DNA of 64,000 bases from Streptomyces griseocarneus (GCF_014655595.1 NZ_BNBL01000003.1:458958-522957), one strand, 5' to 3'; positions 34,194 through 44,161 are shown, counted from the first letter of the stretch. Program-made: numbers and translations. Notes: a model not told the origin generated them from the letters alone.

Positions 34194-37076
34194 CTAGCTG
34201 CCGGGCTTGGTGCCCTCGCCGCCGGTCTTGGCCTCGGCCTTGGCCACCCGGTCCAGCGCCTCCTTCAGCTCCTTCTGGGCCTTGCCGTAGGCCGCCCAGT
34301 CCTTGCTGTCGAGCGCCTTCTGGCTCGCCTCGTACGCGTCCAGGGCGTCCTTGACGGCCTGCTTGACCGTCGCGTCCTGGGCCGGCGGCTTGGTGGGCTC
34401 GCCGGACGGCGGCTGGGTGCCGGTGTCCGGGCCCTTCTCGCCGAAGATCTCGTTCAGGGCCTCGTCGAGGGTGTCCTTGAACGCGATCTTCTCGCCGTAG
34501 TTGACCAGGACCTTCTTGAGCAGCGGGTAATTCGAGCCCGTGCCGCGCATGTAGACCGGCTCGACGTACAGCAGGCCGCCCGCCAGCGGAACGGTCAGCA
34601 GATTGCCGTACTCGACCTTGGAATCGCCCCTCTTCCAGATATTGATCTGGTCGGCGACGCGGGTGTCTCCGTTGAACTTGCTCTGGGCCTGTTCCGGACC
34701 CCAGACCGTGGTCTCGGAAGGCAGTTTGAGAATTCTGATGCTGCCGTATCCCGCGCTCTTGGCATCGGCGTCGACGGCCATGAAGGCGCCGAGGTTCGGC
34801 CGGTTCTTGGGCGTGAAGGTCGTCGTCAGCGAGAAGGTCTGCTTCTGCTGGTCCGGCATCTTCATGCTCAGGTAGTACGGCGGTACCGCGTTGCCCTCTT
34901 CGTTGGTCGGGTCGTCCGGCACCTGCCAGCGCTCGCTGCCGGTGTAGAACGTGCCCGGGTCGGTGACGTGGTAACGGGTGAGCAGTTCGCGCTGGACCTT
35001 GAACAGGTCCTGCGGGTAGCGAAGATGGTCCATCAGCGCGGGGCTGATGCTGCTCTTCGCCTTCACCGTGCCGGGGAAGGCCTTCATCCAGGTCTTGAGC
35101 ACCGGGTCCTTGGTGTCCCACTGGTACAGCTTGACCGTGCCGTCGAAGGCGTCGACCGTCGCCTTCACGGAGTTGCGGATGTAGTTGACCTGGTTCTGCT
35201 GGGCGACGACCGCGCGCTGGCCGGTGGTCAGCGAGTCGGCCGTGGTGTCACCGAGGGTGGTGCGCGAGGCGTACGGGTAGCCGTTGCTCGTGGTGTAGGC
35301 GTCCACGATCCACTGGATGCGCCCGTCGACCACGGCCGGATAGGCGTCGCCGTCGATGGTCAGCCACGGAGCGACCGATTCGACGCGCTCCTTGGGGGTG
35401 CGGTTGTACAGAATCCGCGAGCCCTCGCCGATGGCGCCGGAATAGAGGATCTGCGGCTCGCCGAAGGCCACCGCATAAGCCGCGCGGTTGACCGGGTTGG
35501 AGAGGTTGACGCCGCTCTTGCCCTTGTAGCTGTAGCTCGTCTCGCCCTGGTCGCTGGGGTGGTCGAGCTCCTTCTGCGGACCGCCCACGATCGAATACTG
35601 GGTGGTCTTCTCACCGTAGTAGACACGCTGTTCGTAGCGGCCGAGCATGCCCTCGGTCGGCAGCTTCTTCTCGGTGAAGTCCGGGGCACCGGCCTTGTCG
35701 GTGGAGGTGCCCTTCGCCGTAATGGCGCCGTACCCGTGGGTGTACTTGAAGTGGTCGTTGATCCAATTGTGCTCGGGGATGCCCTTGAGGTTCAGCTCGC
35801 GCAGACCGATGACCGTGTCCTGCTCCTTGCCGTCCGCCTTGTAGCGGTCGACGTCCAGGGTGGAGGGGAACTGGTAGTACCCGCGGACCTGCTGCTCCTG
35901 CTGGAAGGCCGGAGAGACGACGTTCGGGTCGAGCAGGCGCAGGCTGGCCGTGGCGTTGGCGTCGGCGCGCAGCTTCTCCTTGTCCTTGCCCTTCAGGTCG
36001 CTCGTGCCCGCGTAGTCCTTCACCTTCGAGCCGTCGATGCCGTACGCCTCGCGGGTCGCCGCGATGTTCTTCTTGATGTACGGCGCCTCCTTGGCCTGCT
36101 CGTTCGGCTGGACCTGGAACTTCTGCACGATCGCCGGGTAGAGCCCGCCGATCAGCACCGCCGAGAGGACCATCAGGCCGAAGCCGATCACCGGCAGCTG
36201 CCAGGTGCGCCGCCAGAGCGTCGCGAAGAACAGCACGGCGCAGATCAGCGCGATGATGAAGAGGATGGTCTTGGCCGGCAGGTAGGCGTTGGCGTCGACG
36301 TAGCGCAGGCCCGTCCAGCCGTCGGCCGACCGCAGCCCGCTGGACTTCACCGCGAGGCCGTACCGGTCGAGCCAGTAGGCGACGGCCTTGAGCGTGACGA
36401 AGACGCCCAGGAGGACCGACAGATGGCCCGTGGCGGCCTTGGTGGCCCGCCCGCCGGGGCTGGTCAGCCGCAGCCCGCCGTACAGGTAGTGCACGAGGGC
36501 GGCGGCGATCAGCGACAGGATCGTCGCCGCGAAGCCGAAGCTCAGCAGGAAGCGGTACCAGGGCAGGTCGAAGGTGTAGAACGAGATGTCCTTGTGGAAC
36601 TGCGGGTCCGTCCGGCCGAAGGGGACGGCGTTGACCCACTGCAGCCACGTGCGCCACTGCCCGGCGGCCGAGGCGCCGGCGACGAGCCCGACGAGCGCGG
36701 TGACCGCCAGCAGCACCCACTTCTTGTACGGGGCGACGCTCATCCGGTAGCGGTCGAGGCTCTGCTGCTCCATCGACATCGCGCTCAGCGGCGGCCGCAG
36801 CTTGTGGGCGAGCCAGATGTTGATCCCCACCGCCACGGCCATCAGCAGGCCGAAGACGGCGAACAGGCCGATCTTGGTGCCGAGGGTGGTGGTGAAGACC
36901 GAGGAATAGTCCACCGAGCGGTACCAGAGCCAGTCCGTCCAGAACCCGGCGAACATGACGAAGAGCATGGCGAGCACCGCCAGCACGCCCAAGGTCATCA
37001 GCAGGGTCCGGACACGCCGGGACGGTCGGCCGACTCTGATCCGTGGCCCGGACGGGCCTCCGCCGCGGTCCGGCAT
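34194..37076 (-). CDS. UPF0182 family large membrane protein
   Basis: 960 aa. The N-terminal third has about seven membrane helices ([43 protein letters not shown] and others). A long extracytoplasmic region follows (about 340-880; [35 protein letters not shown]), then a C-terminal Pro/Thr linker and a charged helix [28 protein letters not shown]0182 is widespread in Actinobacteria; function unknown. ATG 37076 ([10 protein letters not shown]) fits homologues but has a poor ribosome site; a GTG at 37097 is an alternative. Confidence 0.9.
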   Translation of the reverse strand: MPDRGGGPSGPRIRVGRPSRRVRTLLMTLGVLAVLAMLFVMFAGFWTDWLWYRSVDYSSVFTTTLGTKIGLFAVFGLLMAVAVGINIWLAHKLRPPLSAMSMEQQSLDRYRMSVAPYKKWVLLAVTALVGLVAGASAAGQWRTWLQWVNAVPFGRTDPQFHKDISFYTFDLPWYRFLLSFGFAATILSLIAAALVHYLYGGLRLTSPGGRATKAATGHLSVLLGVFVTLKAVAYWLDRYGLAVKSSGLRSADGWTGLRYVDANAYLPAKTILFIIALICAVLFFATLWRRTWQLPVIGFGLMVLSAVLIGGLYPAIVQKFQVQPNEQAKEAPYIKKNIAATREAYGIDGSKVKDYAGTSDLKGKDKEKLRADANATASLRLLDPNVVSPAFQQEQQVRGYYQFPSTLDVDRYKADGKEQDTVIGLRELNLKGIPEHNWINDHFKYTHGYGAITAKGTSTDKAGAPDFTEKKLPTEGMLGRYEQRVYYGEKTTQYSIVGGPQKELDHPSDQGETSYSYKGKSGVNLSNPVNRAAYAVAFGEPQILYSGAIGEGSRILYNRTPKERVESVAPWLTIDGDAYPAVVDGRIQWIVDAYTTSNGYPYASRTTLGDTTADSLTTGQRAVVAQQNQVNYIRNSVKATVDAFDGTVKLYQWDTKDPVLKTWMKAFPGTVKAKSSISPALMDHLRYPQDLFKVQRELLTRYHVTDPGTFYTGSERWQVPDDPTNEEGNAVPPYYLSMKMPDQQKQTFSLTTTFTPKNRPNLGAFMAVDADAKSAGYGSIRILKLPSETTVWGPEQAQSKFNGDTRVADQINIWKRGDSKVEYGNLLTVPLAGGLLYVEPVYMRGTGSNYPLLKKVLVNYGEKIAFKDTLDEALNEIFGEKGPDTGTQPPSGEPTKPPAQDATVKQAVKDALDAYEASQKALDSKDWAAYGKAQKELKEALDRVAKAEAKTGGEGTKPGS

Positions 37077-37256
37077 CTGGAAAGCCAAGGTGCGCACCTC
37101 GAAGTTCGCTGTTGATGAAGCTGTGGGTCGTGCTGGGGTGGTACTGCGGGTTTGTGCTGCAGATGAGGCCCACGTGATGGTAGGACCCACTGTGGCAACT
37201 TACCGAGGCTTTACTCGGTTCCCGTTTTCGGGCTCTCTCAGGGCACGATATTGACC

Positions 37257-37847
37257 ATGTCCAGCAATACCGGTTCGAACCTTCCCGGCTCCCACGAGCC
37301 CAGCACGCCCATGGCGGCCAGTCCGCTGACCCGCGCCGTCCTCGAGATCGACGACTACGCGTCGACTCTCGGCTGGGACCAGCCCGCCCGCCTCTTCGCC
37401 CTGGTCGACACGGCCCGGCTCCGCACCCAGGAGCCCGGCCTGGCCGCCCAGCTCGGCCTCGACGACGACGCCGCCGCCCAGGCCGCGTCGTCCTACACCC
37501 CCATCGAACAGGAGGAGCTGCCGGCCGGCACCGCCCTCGACAAGTTCCTCGGCACGATCGCCTGGCCGGAGGCCGTGGTGGGGTGCGCCCTGACCGTGGA
37601 GCGGCTGATGCTCCCGCCGTCCGCCGAGGGGTCCGTGCCCCACGGCATGAGCGACAAGCAGCTCGCCGCGTGGGTCGCCAAGCACCCGGACCGCCAGGAG
37701 GTCCGGATGACGGTGGCCGTGCTGCGCGACGGCGCCCGCGAGTCGGCCGTGCGGCTGCGCGAGAAGGACTCGCCGACCGAGGTCCTCACCGGCGCCGACC
37801 TGGTGCCCGGCCTGGCGGACGCCCTGGCGGCGACGTTCGAGGACTGA
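37257..37847 (+). CDS. PPA1309-like conserved actinobacterial protein
   Basis: 196 aa, soluble, of a family found across Actinobacteria (recalled as PPA1309-like); function unknown. Recognisable stretches are AVLEIDDYASTLGWDQPARLFALVDTA, GTIAWPEAVVGCALTVERL and HPDRQEVRMTVAVLRDGARESAVRL. ATG 37257 has no Shine-Dalgarno; GATATT lies six bases upstream, so a leaderless transcript is plausible. Two small hairpins (ACCGAG/CTCGGT at 37202-37219 and CCCG/CGGG at 37221-37232) precede it. Confidence 0.82.
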   Translation: MSSNTGSNLPGSHEPSTPMAASPLTRAVLEIDDYASTLGWDQPARLFALVDTARLRTQEPGLAAQLGLDDDAAAQAASSYTPIEQEELPAGTALDKFLGTIAWPEAVVGCALTVERLMLPPSAEGSVPHGMSDKQLAAWVAKHPDRQEVRMTVAVLRDGARESAVRLREKDSPTEVLTGADLVPGLADALAATFED

Positions 37848-37875
37848 CCCCACGCGACCCTGGAGGGGGGCGTGG

Positions 37876-38964
37876 CTAGCGTGCCGAGCACTGCGGCAGG
37901 CCGGCCGCGTCCCCCTTGCGGATCTTCTCCAGGGACTGCAGGGCGTCCTTGATCGTGTCGACCTTCACCAGGGTGAGGCCCGAGGGGGCGTCCTTGGCCG
38001 CGGCCGCGCAGTTGTCCTTGGGCGTCAGGAAATAGCGCGCGCCCTTCGCGCGCGCCCCGACCGTCTTCATCTGCACGCCGCCGATCGGCCCGACCTTGCC
38101 GGTGTCGTCGATGGTGCCCGTGCCCGCGACGAACTTCCCGCCGGTCAGGTCCTCCGGGGTGAGCTTGTCGACTATCCCGAGGGCGAACATCAGGCCCGCG
38201 CTCGGCCCGCCGACGTCCGCCAGCTTGATGTTGATCGTGAACGGGAAGGTGTGGTCCCGGCCGGCCTGGATGCCGACGATCGCCCGGCCGTCCTCGGGGG
38301 CCTTGCCGGTGACGAGGGTGACCGTGTCCTCGGTCCTGGGCTGCCGCTTCTCCTTCTCCGCCGCGGCCGCCTCCTTGGCCGGGACGACCAGGAACGTGAC
38401 CTTCTGGCCCGGCTTGTGCCGGGTGACCAGCTTGGCCACGTCGCCGTGCTCCTTGACCGCCGTGCCGTCCACGGCCTTGATCACGTCGCCGGCGTGCAGG
38501 GCGCCCTCGGCGGGGCTGCCCTTGACGACGGAGGAGACGACCACGCGCGTGCCGACGGGGATGTCCAGCTGCTTCAGCGCGGCGACCTTGGCGCTCTCCT
38601 GGGACTGCGTGAACTCCTCCGCCGTCTCCTGGTTGAGCTCGTCCGGGGACTTGTCGTCCGGGTAGAGCGTGGTGTGCGGAACGACCAGGTTGTCGTGCGC
38701 GATCCAGCCGTAGACCGCCTCGACCAGATTCATCCGGTACTGCGAGCCGGTCACGCGGACCGTCGTCATGTTGAGGTGGCCGGAGGTGGGATAGGTCTTG
38801 TGCCCGGAGATCTGCAGCACCGGCTCGCCGCCGTGCTCACCGAGCGTGTTGACCGTCGGCCCCGGGGACATCTCCGAGTAGGGCACGGGGATCAGCACGC
38901 CCGCGCACAGCAGCGCGATCAGCATCAGGAGGGAGGCGAGCATCGTCGCGGTGCGGCGGGGCAT
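37876..38964 (-). CDS. YlbL-type PDZ and Lon-like serine protease, membrane-anchored
   Basis: 362 aa. One N-terminal membrane anchor (TMLASLLMLIALLCAGVLIPV), a PDZ domain (about 140-205, with VVSSVVKGSPAEGALHAGDVIKAVDG) and a C-terminal S16 Lon-type proteolytic domain (about 225-345). The catalytic Ser in GGPSAGLMFALGIVD and Lys in GGVQMKTVGARAKGA form the Lon dyad. No ATPase domain. Family role: surface-linked protein quality control; substrate unknown. Confidence 0.9.
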   Translation of the reverse strand: MPRRTATMLASLLMLIALLCAGVLIPVPYSEMSPGPTVNTLGEHGGEPVLQISGHKTYPTSGHLNMTTVRVTGSQYRMNLVEAVYGWIAHDNLVVPHTTLYPDDKSPDELNQETAEEFTQSQESAKVAALKQLDIPVGTRVVVSSVVKGSPAEGALHAGDVIKAVDGTAVKEHGDVAKLVTRHKPGQKVTFLVVPAKEAAAAEKEKRQPRTEDTVTLVTGKAPEDGRAIVGIQAGRDHTFPFTINIKLADVGGPSAGLMFALGIVDKLTPEDLTGGKFVAGTGTIDDTGKVGPIGGVQMKTVGARAKGARYFLTPKDNCAAAAKDAPSGLTLVKVDTIKDALQSLEKIRKGDAAGLPQCSAR

Positions 38965-39038
38965 GGAACGACAGTACGGGACGGGTCCGACAGTCCACTC
39001 CCGGGGCGGTCCGTCCGGGGCAGATACGGGACGCTCCG

Positions 39039-39212
39039 CTAGCTCGCCGAGCCGGAACCGGACTCGGTCCGCTCCATCGCCTCACGGAACCTGGCATACC
39101 CCGCCAGTTCCGCGACGTCTCCAGCCTTCCGGTTCCGGGCCGCCCAGCTTCCCCACAGGGCTGCGGCAACCGCCGCGGCAACCGGAATCAGCAACCACGC
39201 GAGCGCCGCCAT
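39039..39212 (-). CDS. Small single-pass membrane protein, 57 aa
   Basis: One membrane helix (ALAWLLIPVAAAVAAALWGSW) and a short cytoplasmic tail with AGYARFREAMERTE. The ATG at 39212 has GGAGG upstream. It precedes the Lon-like protease gene on the same strand by 74 bp. Function unknown. Its promoter region has two copies of ATGAGAACAA. Confidence 0.75.
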   Translation of the reverse strand: MAALAWLLIPVAAAVAAALWGSWAARNRKAGDVAELAGYARFREAMERTESGSGSAS

Positions 39213-39248
39213 GCCGGCCTCCGACCCCTTACGCAACCGCACTGACCG

Positions 39249-39270
39249 ATGAGAACAATCATGAGAACAA
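39249..39270. repeat. Tandem decamer ATGAGAACAA upstream of small membrane protein gene
   Basis: ATGAGAACAA at 39249-39258 and again at 39261-39270, a 12-bp period, with a partial third ATGAG two to three bases on. The position suits an operator or upstream activator site for the gene starting at 39212. Confidence 0.55.
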
Positions 39271-39430
39271 CTGATGAGCAGATTAGTCGTCTTCGGTCTC
39301 AACGCTTACGTCAGGGGGACGGTTACGCAACCGGGAGCGGCCCATAAGTGGACGGTTTCGGACAGCCGGGTGTCACCGTTCACCCCGCCGGCTCCTCGAA
39401 GCCTTCCGGGCGCTCCGGGGCGTTACGCCC

Positions 39431-39475
39431 CCACCCTCCCCCAGCTACCGCTGGGAGGTGCCCCCAGGCTTCCTG
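39431..39475. repeat. Streptomyces-type intergenic GC hairpin repeat
   Basis: CTCCCCCAGCTACCGCTGGGAG followed by GTGCCCCCAG: an inverted repeat of a kind I recall as frequent between Streptomyces genes. It lies downstream of moaE and may end its transcript. No second copy was found in this window. Confidence 0.5.
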
Positions 39476-39485
39476 CTCGACGGCG

Positions 39486-39941
39486 CTAAGCGCCGACCCA
39501 CTCCTCTGACCCGTCGGCGAAGGTCTGGTGCTTCCAGATCGGCACCTCGAGCTTGAGGTCGTCGATCAGCCTGCGGCACGCCTCGAACGCCTCTGCCCGG
39601 TGCGGGCAGGAGACGGCCACGACGACCGCCAGGTCGCCGACGGCCAGCTCGCCCACGCGGTGCACGGCGGCCAGGGCCCGTACCGGGAAGTCCGCCGCCA
39701 CCTTCTCCGCGACCCGGCGCAGCTCCGCCTCGGCGCTGGGGTGGGCGGAGTAGCCGAGGGCGGTGACGTCCGCGCCGCCGTCGTGGTCGCGCACCGTGCC
39801 GACGAAGAGGGCGGTGCCGCCCGCGGCGTCGTCGCCGACCGCCGCGAAGACCTCGTCCAGGGACAGCGGGGTGTCCCTGACCGCGAGGAGGCGTACCGGG
39901 TCCTGGGCGGCGCGCTCGCCGGGGTGGTCGTAGCTGCTCAT
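39486..39941 (-). CDS. moaE: Molybdopterin synthase catalytic subunit MoaE
   Basis: Transfers sulfur from MoaD thiocarboxylate to precursor Z in molybdenum cofactor synthesis. 151 aa. The active-site motifs CPHRAEAF (His-Arg) and VPIWKHQTF (Lys) are present, and FVGTVRDHDGG near the start is typical. ATG at 39941 (MSSYDH); an ATG three codons upstream is possible. No moaD is visible in the window. Confidence 0.94.
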   Translation of the reverse strand: MSSYDHPGERAAQDPVRLLAVRDTPLSLDEVFAAVGDDAAGGTALFVGTVRDHDGGADVTALGYSAHPSAEAELRRVAEKVAADFPVRALAAVHRVGELAVGDLAVVVAVSCPHRAEAFEACRRLIDDLKLEVPIWKHQTFADGSEEWVGA

Positions 39942-40019
39942 GTGCCCCATCGTGCCGCACGGCGGCGGGCGCGGGACATGGCGGTCCGGCCAGGGCCGCC
40001 CGGGGCGCTCCGTACGGTC

Positions 40020-41159
40020 CTACAGGCGCCGGCGGGCCTTGCGGGCCCTGCGGACCAGGGCGGCGGTGCCGAGCAGGGCGACGGTCGCGCCCGCGGCGCC
40101 GGCGGCGGTGGCGTCCTTGCGGCCCAGGCGGCGGCCCGCGACCGTGTGCCGGCCGGCGACCTCCTCCAGCAGCTCGGCGAGGACCTCCTCGTTGGTCCAG
40201 CGGGGCCGCCAGCCCGCGTCGTGCAGCCGGTGGCCGCTGACGACCCACGGGTGCATCGTGTATTCCAGGTCGCCCGCCGGGGACGGGGTCAGCCCCAGGC
40301 GGTGCAGCCGGGAGGCCGCGCCCAGCGCGACGGCCGAGGGCAGCTCCATGCGCCGGATGCCGGTGAGCTCCTCGACCTCTTCCTGCTCCAGCCATCCGTC
40401 GCAGCCGACGGCCAGCTCCCCCTCCGCCTTCTCCAGGGCGGCGAACTCCAGCGCGCTCACCAGGTCCTCCACGTGGCAGAACTGCCAGGTGGGCCGGGAT
40501 CCGGCGACCACCAGGAGGCGGGGCGACTCGAAGTAGCGGGTCAGAGCGGTGTCGGTGCCGCCGACCAGGACGGCGGGCCGCAGCACGGTCACGTTCAGGC
40601 CGGGGTGCGCCCGGGGCGCACGCCTGGCCAGCCGCTCTATCTCGAGCAGGTCGCCGACGCCGGTGGCCTCGGCGGTCGCCCGCAGCTCCGCGTCCTCGGC
40701 GAGCGGCACGTCGTTGTCGGGGTGAGCGCCGTAGACCATGGCCGAGGTGCACAGCACCACCCGGTGCACGCCCGCGGCCGCGGCGGCGGTCAGCACGGTC
40801 TGGGTGCCGCGGACGTTGTACGCCGTGCGCGCCGCCGCGTCGGTCTCCAGGTCGAGGTCGAGCGCGAGGTGGACCACCACGTCGGCGCCGCGCAGCTTCT
40901 CGGCGATCGCCGGGTCGCGCACGTCCAGCACGTGCCACTGGGCCTCGGTGACGTCGCCACGGCGTTCGTCGATGGCCACGACGTGCTTGATCTCCTCGGA
41001 CGCGGCGAGCCGCCGCGTGAGCAGCGCCCCGACGCCGCGCGCGGCACCGGTGACGGCCACGACGGGTCGCCGGCCGCGCACGGCAGGGCCGTGCGGGGTC
41101 GTGGTCTCGCGCGCGGAACCGTTTCGCGCTGCGCGAACTTCTCGGTCGGGGGAACTCAC
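40020..41159 (-). CDS. SDR-family NAD(P)-dependent epimerase/reductase with C-terminal anchor
   Basis: 379 aa extended SDR. NAD-binding GAARGVGALL near residue 38, DVRDP, and the catalytic block STAMVYGAH-like (TSAMVYG) with the usual Tyr. A final hydrophobic stretch (AGAAGATVALLGTAALV) with a basic end RRARKARRRL suggests membrane association. Substrate unknown. It is divergent from the DUF2342 gene over a 203-bp region holding a large inverted repeat. Confidence 0.86.
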   Translation of the reverse strand: MSSPDREVRAARNGSARETTTPHGPAVRGRRPVVAVTGAARGVGALLTRRLAASEEIKHVVAIDERRGDVTEAQWHVLDVRDPAIAEKLRGADVVVHLALDLDLETDAAARTAYNVRGTQTVLTAAAAAGVHRVVLCTSAMVYGAHPDNDVPLAEDAELRATAEATGVGDLLEIERLARRAPRAHPGLNVTVLRPAVLVGGTDTALTRYFESPRLLVVAGSRPTWQFCHVEDLVSALEFAALEKAEGELAVGCDGWLEQEEVEELTGIRRMELPSAVALGAASRLHRLGLTPSPAGDLEYTMHPWVVSGHRLHDAGWRPRWTNEEVLAELLEEVAGRHTVAGRRLGRKDATAAGAAGATVALLGTAALVRRARKARRRL

Positions 41160-41185
41160 CGGGCGTCTCCAGCGGTTGTCTTCAG

Positions 41186-41223
41186 TACGTATGTGCCATC
41201 ACCGTTGTCATGACACGTACGTA
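41186..41223. promoter_or_regulatory. Inverted repeat in the SDR/DUF2342 divergent region
   Basis: TACGTATGTG (41186-41195) faces CACGTACGTA (41214-41223) with one mismatch and an 18-bp spacer. It starts 27 bp upstream of the SDR start codon, a plausible operator position. Confidence 0.5.
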
Positions 41224-41362
41224 CCAGGTGACGTCCATCCTGCCGCAGGCCCCGGGCGCGTGGAGCACCAAGCCCGGATAGCGGCGAGGTGTCTACGCTT
41301 GGTGGTGTTGTCGGGCATTCGCCGCCGGTCCACGCCGGCGGCCCTACGAGCCGAGGAAACCC

Positions 41363-42823
41363 GTGAGTGACACCCCATTCGGATTCGGTCTTCCGCCGGA
41401 GGAGCCGGAGAACGGCGACGACGGCAAGAAGAAGGGCGGTGGCCAGGGCGGCCAGGGGCCTGCGAATCCGTTCGGGTTCGGCGGGCCCGCCGGCGGTGGG
41501 GACAACCCCTTCGCCGCGATGTTCGGGTCCATGAACCCGGGCGACCTCGGCGCCGCCTTCCAGCAGCTCGGGCAGATGCTCTCGTACGAGGGCGGCCCGG
41601 TGAACTGGGACATGGCCAAGCAGATCGCCCGCCAGACGGTCGCGCAGGGCACCGCCGACGGCACGAAGGACGCCAGCGTCACCTCCGGCGAGCGGGCGGC
41701 GGTCGAGGAGGCCGTGCGCCTGGCCGACCTGTGGCTGGACGGCGTGACGTCGCTGCCCTCGGGCTCCGGCACCGCCGTCGCCTGGAGCCGCGCGGAGTGG
41801 GTCGAGGCGACCCTGCCGGTGTGGAAGGACCTCGTCGACCCGGTCGCGGAGCGCGTCGGGGCGGCCATGAGCGGCGTGCTGCCCGAGGAGATGCAGGCCA
41901 TGGCGGGCCCGCTGCTCGGCATGATGCGCAGCATGGGCGGCGCGATGTTCGGCACCCAGATCGGCCAGGCCGTGGGCGTGCTGGCGGGCGAGGTGGTCGG
42001 TTCCACCGACATCGGCCTGCCGCTGGGCCCGGCCGGCAAGGCCGCGCTGCTGCCGGTGAACATCGAGACGTTCGGCTCCGGCCTGGGCGTTCCGCAGGAC
42101 GAGGTGCGGCTGTACCTGGCCCTGCGCGAGGCCGCCCACCAGCGCCTCTTCGCACACGTGCCGTGGCTGCGCTCGCATCTGTTCGGTGCCGTCGAGGGCT
42201 ACGCCCGCGGCATCAAGGTCGACACGGCCAAGCTGGAGGACGTGGTCGGCCAGCTCGACCCCACGCACCCGGAGCAGCTGCAGGACGCTCTGCAGCAGGG
42301 CATGTTCCAGCCGGAGGACACCCCGGAGCAGAAGGCCGCCCTGGCCCGCCTGGAGACCGCTCTCGCCCTCGTCGAGGGCTGGGTGGACGCCGTCGTGCAC
42401 GCGGCGGCCGCGCCGCACCTGCCGTCGGCCGGGGCCCTGCGCGAGACGCTGCGCCGGCGCCGCGCCTCGGGCGGTCCGGCCGAGCAGACGTTCGCCACGC
42501 TGATCGGCCTCGAGCTGCGGCCCCGCCGCCTGCGGGACGCCTCCCGGCTGTGGGCCTCGCTGACGGACGCGCGGGGCGTGGAGGGGCGCGACGACCTCTG
42601 GGAGCACCCGGACATGCTGCCGACGGCCGCCGACCTGGACGACCCGGACGGCTTCGTCCACCGCGAGCAGCTGGACTTCTCCGAGCTCGACAAGATGCTG
42701 GGCGAGGCGGCGAAGGGCTCCGCGGGCGCCCAGGGGGCCGAGGGCCCGAAGGGCACCGACGGCACGAAGGGCACCGGGCCGGGCGCTTCGGACGAATCCG
42801 GCGAAGGTGACGACAAGAAGTGA
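41363..42823 (+). CDS. DUF2342 / zinc-dependent metalloprotease-like protein
   Basis: 486 aa. A Gly/Lys-rich N-terminus, then the DUF2342 domain found across Actinobacteria (TIGR03624-type). Family members are annotated as putative zinc hydrolases; LALREAAHQRLFAHVPWL and a downstream Glu in ALVEGWVDAVVHAA could make a metallo-site, but activity is unproven. A repetitive acidic tail (GAEGPKGTDGTKGTGPG) ends it. GTG 41363 with GAGGAAACCC upstream. It overlaps the Nudix gene (GTGA). Confidence 0.85.
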   Translation: MSDTPFGFGLPPEEPENGDDGKKKGGGQGGQGPANPFGFGGPAGGGDNPFAAMFGSMNPGDLGAAFQQLGQMLSYEGGPVNWDMAKQIARQTVAQGTADGTKDASVTSGERAAVEEAVRLADLWLDGVTSLPSGSGTAVAWSRAEWVEATLPVWKDLVDPVAERVGAAMSGVLPEEMQAMAGPLLGMMRSMGGAMFGTQIGQAVGVLAGEVVGSTDIGLPLGPAGKAALLPVNIETFGSGLGVPQDEVRLYLALREAAHQRLFAHVPWLRSHLFGAVEGYARGIKVDTAKLEDVVGQLDPTHPEQLQDALQQGMFQPEDTPEQKAALARLETALALVEGWVDAVVHAAAAPHLPSAGALRETLRRRRASGGPAEQTFATLIGLELRPRRLRDASRLWASLTDARGVEGRDDLWEHPDMLPTAADLDDPDGFVHREQLDFSELDKMLGEAAKGSAGAQGAEGPKGTDGTKGTGPGASDESGEGDDKK

Positions 42824-43341
42824 GCCTCCACGAGAACGCGGTCCTCGTCCTGAAGGAGTACGAGGACCAGCAGGAGCTGCGCGCGCTCTACCTGGATCAT
42901 CTGGCCGCCCACCCGGACGGCATGTGGAAGCCCTGTGAGGCCGGACACGTGACGGCCAGCGCGCTGGTGATCGACCCCGCGCGCGGCCGGGTCCTGCTCA
43001 CCCTGCACCGCAAGCTGCGGATGTGGCTGCAGATGGGCGGCCACTGCGAGCCCGGCGACGCCACGCTCGAGGCGGCGGCCCTGCGGGAGGCCACCGAGGA
43101 GTCCGGGATCGCCGGCCTGACGCTGCTGCCGGGCGGCCCGGTGCGCCTGGACCGGCACCCGATCCCGGCGCCCTGCAACTGGCACCTGGACGTGCAGTAC
43201 GCCGCCCTGGTGCCGGACGGCGCCGTGGAGGCCATCAGCGACGAGTCGCTGGACCTGCGCTGGTTCCCCTACGCCGAGGTGGCCGACGTCGCGGACGAGT
43301 CGGTCGCCCGGCTGGTGCAGCGGACGCTCGCGCGCCTGTAG
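42820..43341 (+). CDS. Nudix hydrolase
   Basis: 173 aa with a complete Nudix box (G-x5-E-x7-REATEESGI, in GDATLEAAALREATEESGI). Substrate not predictable; the fold hydrolyses nucleoside diphosphates linked to another moiety. GTG start in a 4-base overlap with the preceding DUF2342 gene. Ends at a very strong terminator. Confidence 0.92.
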   Translation: MSLHENAVLVLKEYEDQQELRALYLDHLAAHPDGMWKPCEAGHVTASALVIDPARGRVLLTLHRKLRMWLQMGGHCEPGDATLEAAALREATEESGIAGLTLLPGGPVRLDRHPIPAPCNWHLDVQYAALVPDGAVEAISDESLDLRWFPYAEVADVADESVARLVQRTLARL

Positions 43342-43352
43342 CAAGCGCTCGG

Positions 43353-43386
43353 GTAAGGGGCGGTCACCGTGGTGACCGCCCCTTAC
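43353..43386. terminator. Bidirectional terminator, Nudix/AIM24 genes
   Basis: A 16-bp perfect inverted repeat GTAAGGGGCGGTCACC with its complement, the two arms separated by only two bases, between convergent genes. Confidence 0.9.
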
Positions 43387-43402
43387 CTGTGACCTGTGAC
43401 GC

Positions 43403-44161
43403 TCAGTTCGACCAGATGTTGCCCTGGTTCTGCCCCCGGGCGCCCTGCTGGCCGAAGCCGTACTGGGCGGCGACTCCCTGGCCGATCTGCGCGCCCTGCG
43501 GCGGCAGCATCTCGCTGGGCTGCACGAGCGCGTACCCCTGGCCGAGGAAGCTGAGCTCCCATCCCTCGCCCGTGCCGCCGCGGCGCCGCCACACGCCCGA
43601 GGAGGACGTCTGCGCCTGCATCTGCACGCGCAGCGACGAGGACCAGGCGACGACGGCGTCCGCGTCGGCGAACGCGTACTTCTCCGGCGTGACCTGGAGC
43701 ATCAGCGGCTGCCCGGAGGTCATCAGCGCGACCTTGCCCCGCCCGCTGATGGTGAGCTGGTACGCGCCGGTGCCGGAGATCCCGAACTGGCTGTCCACCG
43801 CGACCGCCTCCCAGTGCAGGGTGGAGTCCAGCGCCAGCACGTAGGAGCTGTCGACGGTCAGGCCCTCGTGGTCCACGTCCACGACGTGGACGTGCTGGGC
43901 GAGGTTGGCGAGGTAGACGGTGCCCTGCCCGGAGCAGCGCATCAGGTCCAGGCCCTCGCCGGTGCGCGCCTGGGCGTGCTGCTGGCCCTGCGTGCGGTAC
44001 TCCGGGTCGAACTCGATCAGGCCCTGGTAGGCCACCATCGAGCCCTTGCGGGCGAGGACGTCCTCGTGGCCGGTGAGGGCCACGCGCAGCATCTGGGGGT
44101 TCTGCAGGGCGTAGCGGTCCTGCGTCTGGGCCTCGGTGAAGCCGAAAAGCGGGCTCTGCAT
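43403..44161 (-). CDS. AIM24-family protein (third in operon)
   Basis: 252 aa, one AIM24/DUF124 domain (beta-rich; LARKGSMVAYQGLIEF, RCSGQGTVYLANLAQHVHVVD, GTGAYQLTISGRGKVAL). The C-terminal tail is Gln/Gly-rich and ends near IWSN. Bacterial function unknown; the yeast relative is mitochondrial. Last of three AIM24 genes, 16 bp after the previous one. Confidence 0.87.
   Translation of the reverse strand: MQSPLFGFTEAQTQDRYALQNPQMLRVALTGHEDVLARKGSMVAYQGLIEFDPEYRTQGQQHAQARTGEGLDLMRCSGQGTVYLANLAQHVHVVDVDHEGLTVDSSYVLALDSTLHWEAVAVDSQFGISGTGAYQLTISGRGKVALMTSGQPLMLQVTPEKYAFADADAVVAWSSSLRVQMQAQTSSSGVWRRRGGTGEGWELSFLGQGYALVQPSEMLPPQGAQIGQGVAAQYGFGQQGARGQNQGNIWSN

Noticed and set aside
34155..37115. 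A 986-codon plus-strand frame opposite the UPF0182 gene
   Set aside because: Low-complexity shadow; the minus strand encodes membrane helices and the family pattern.
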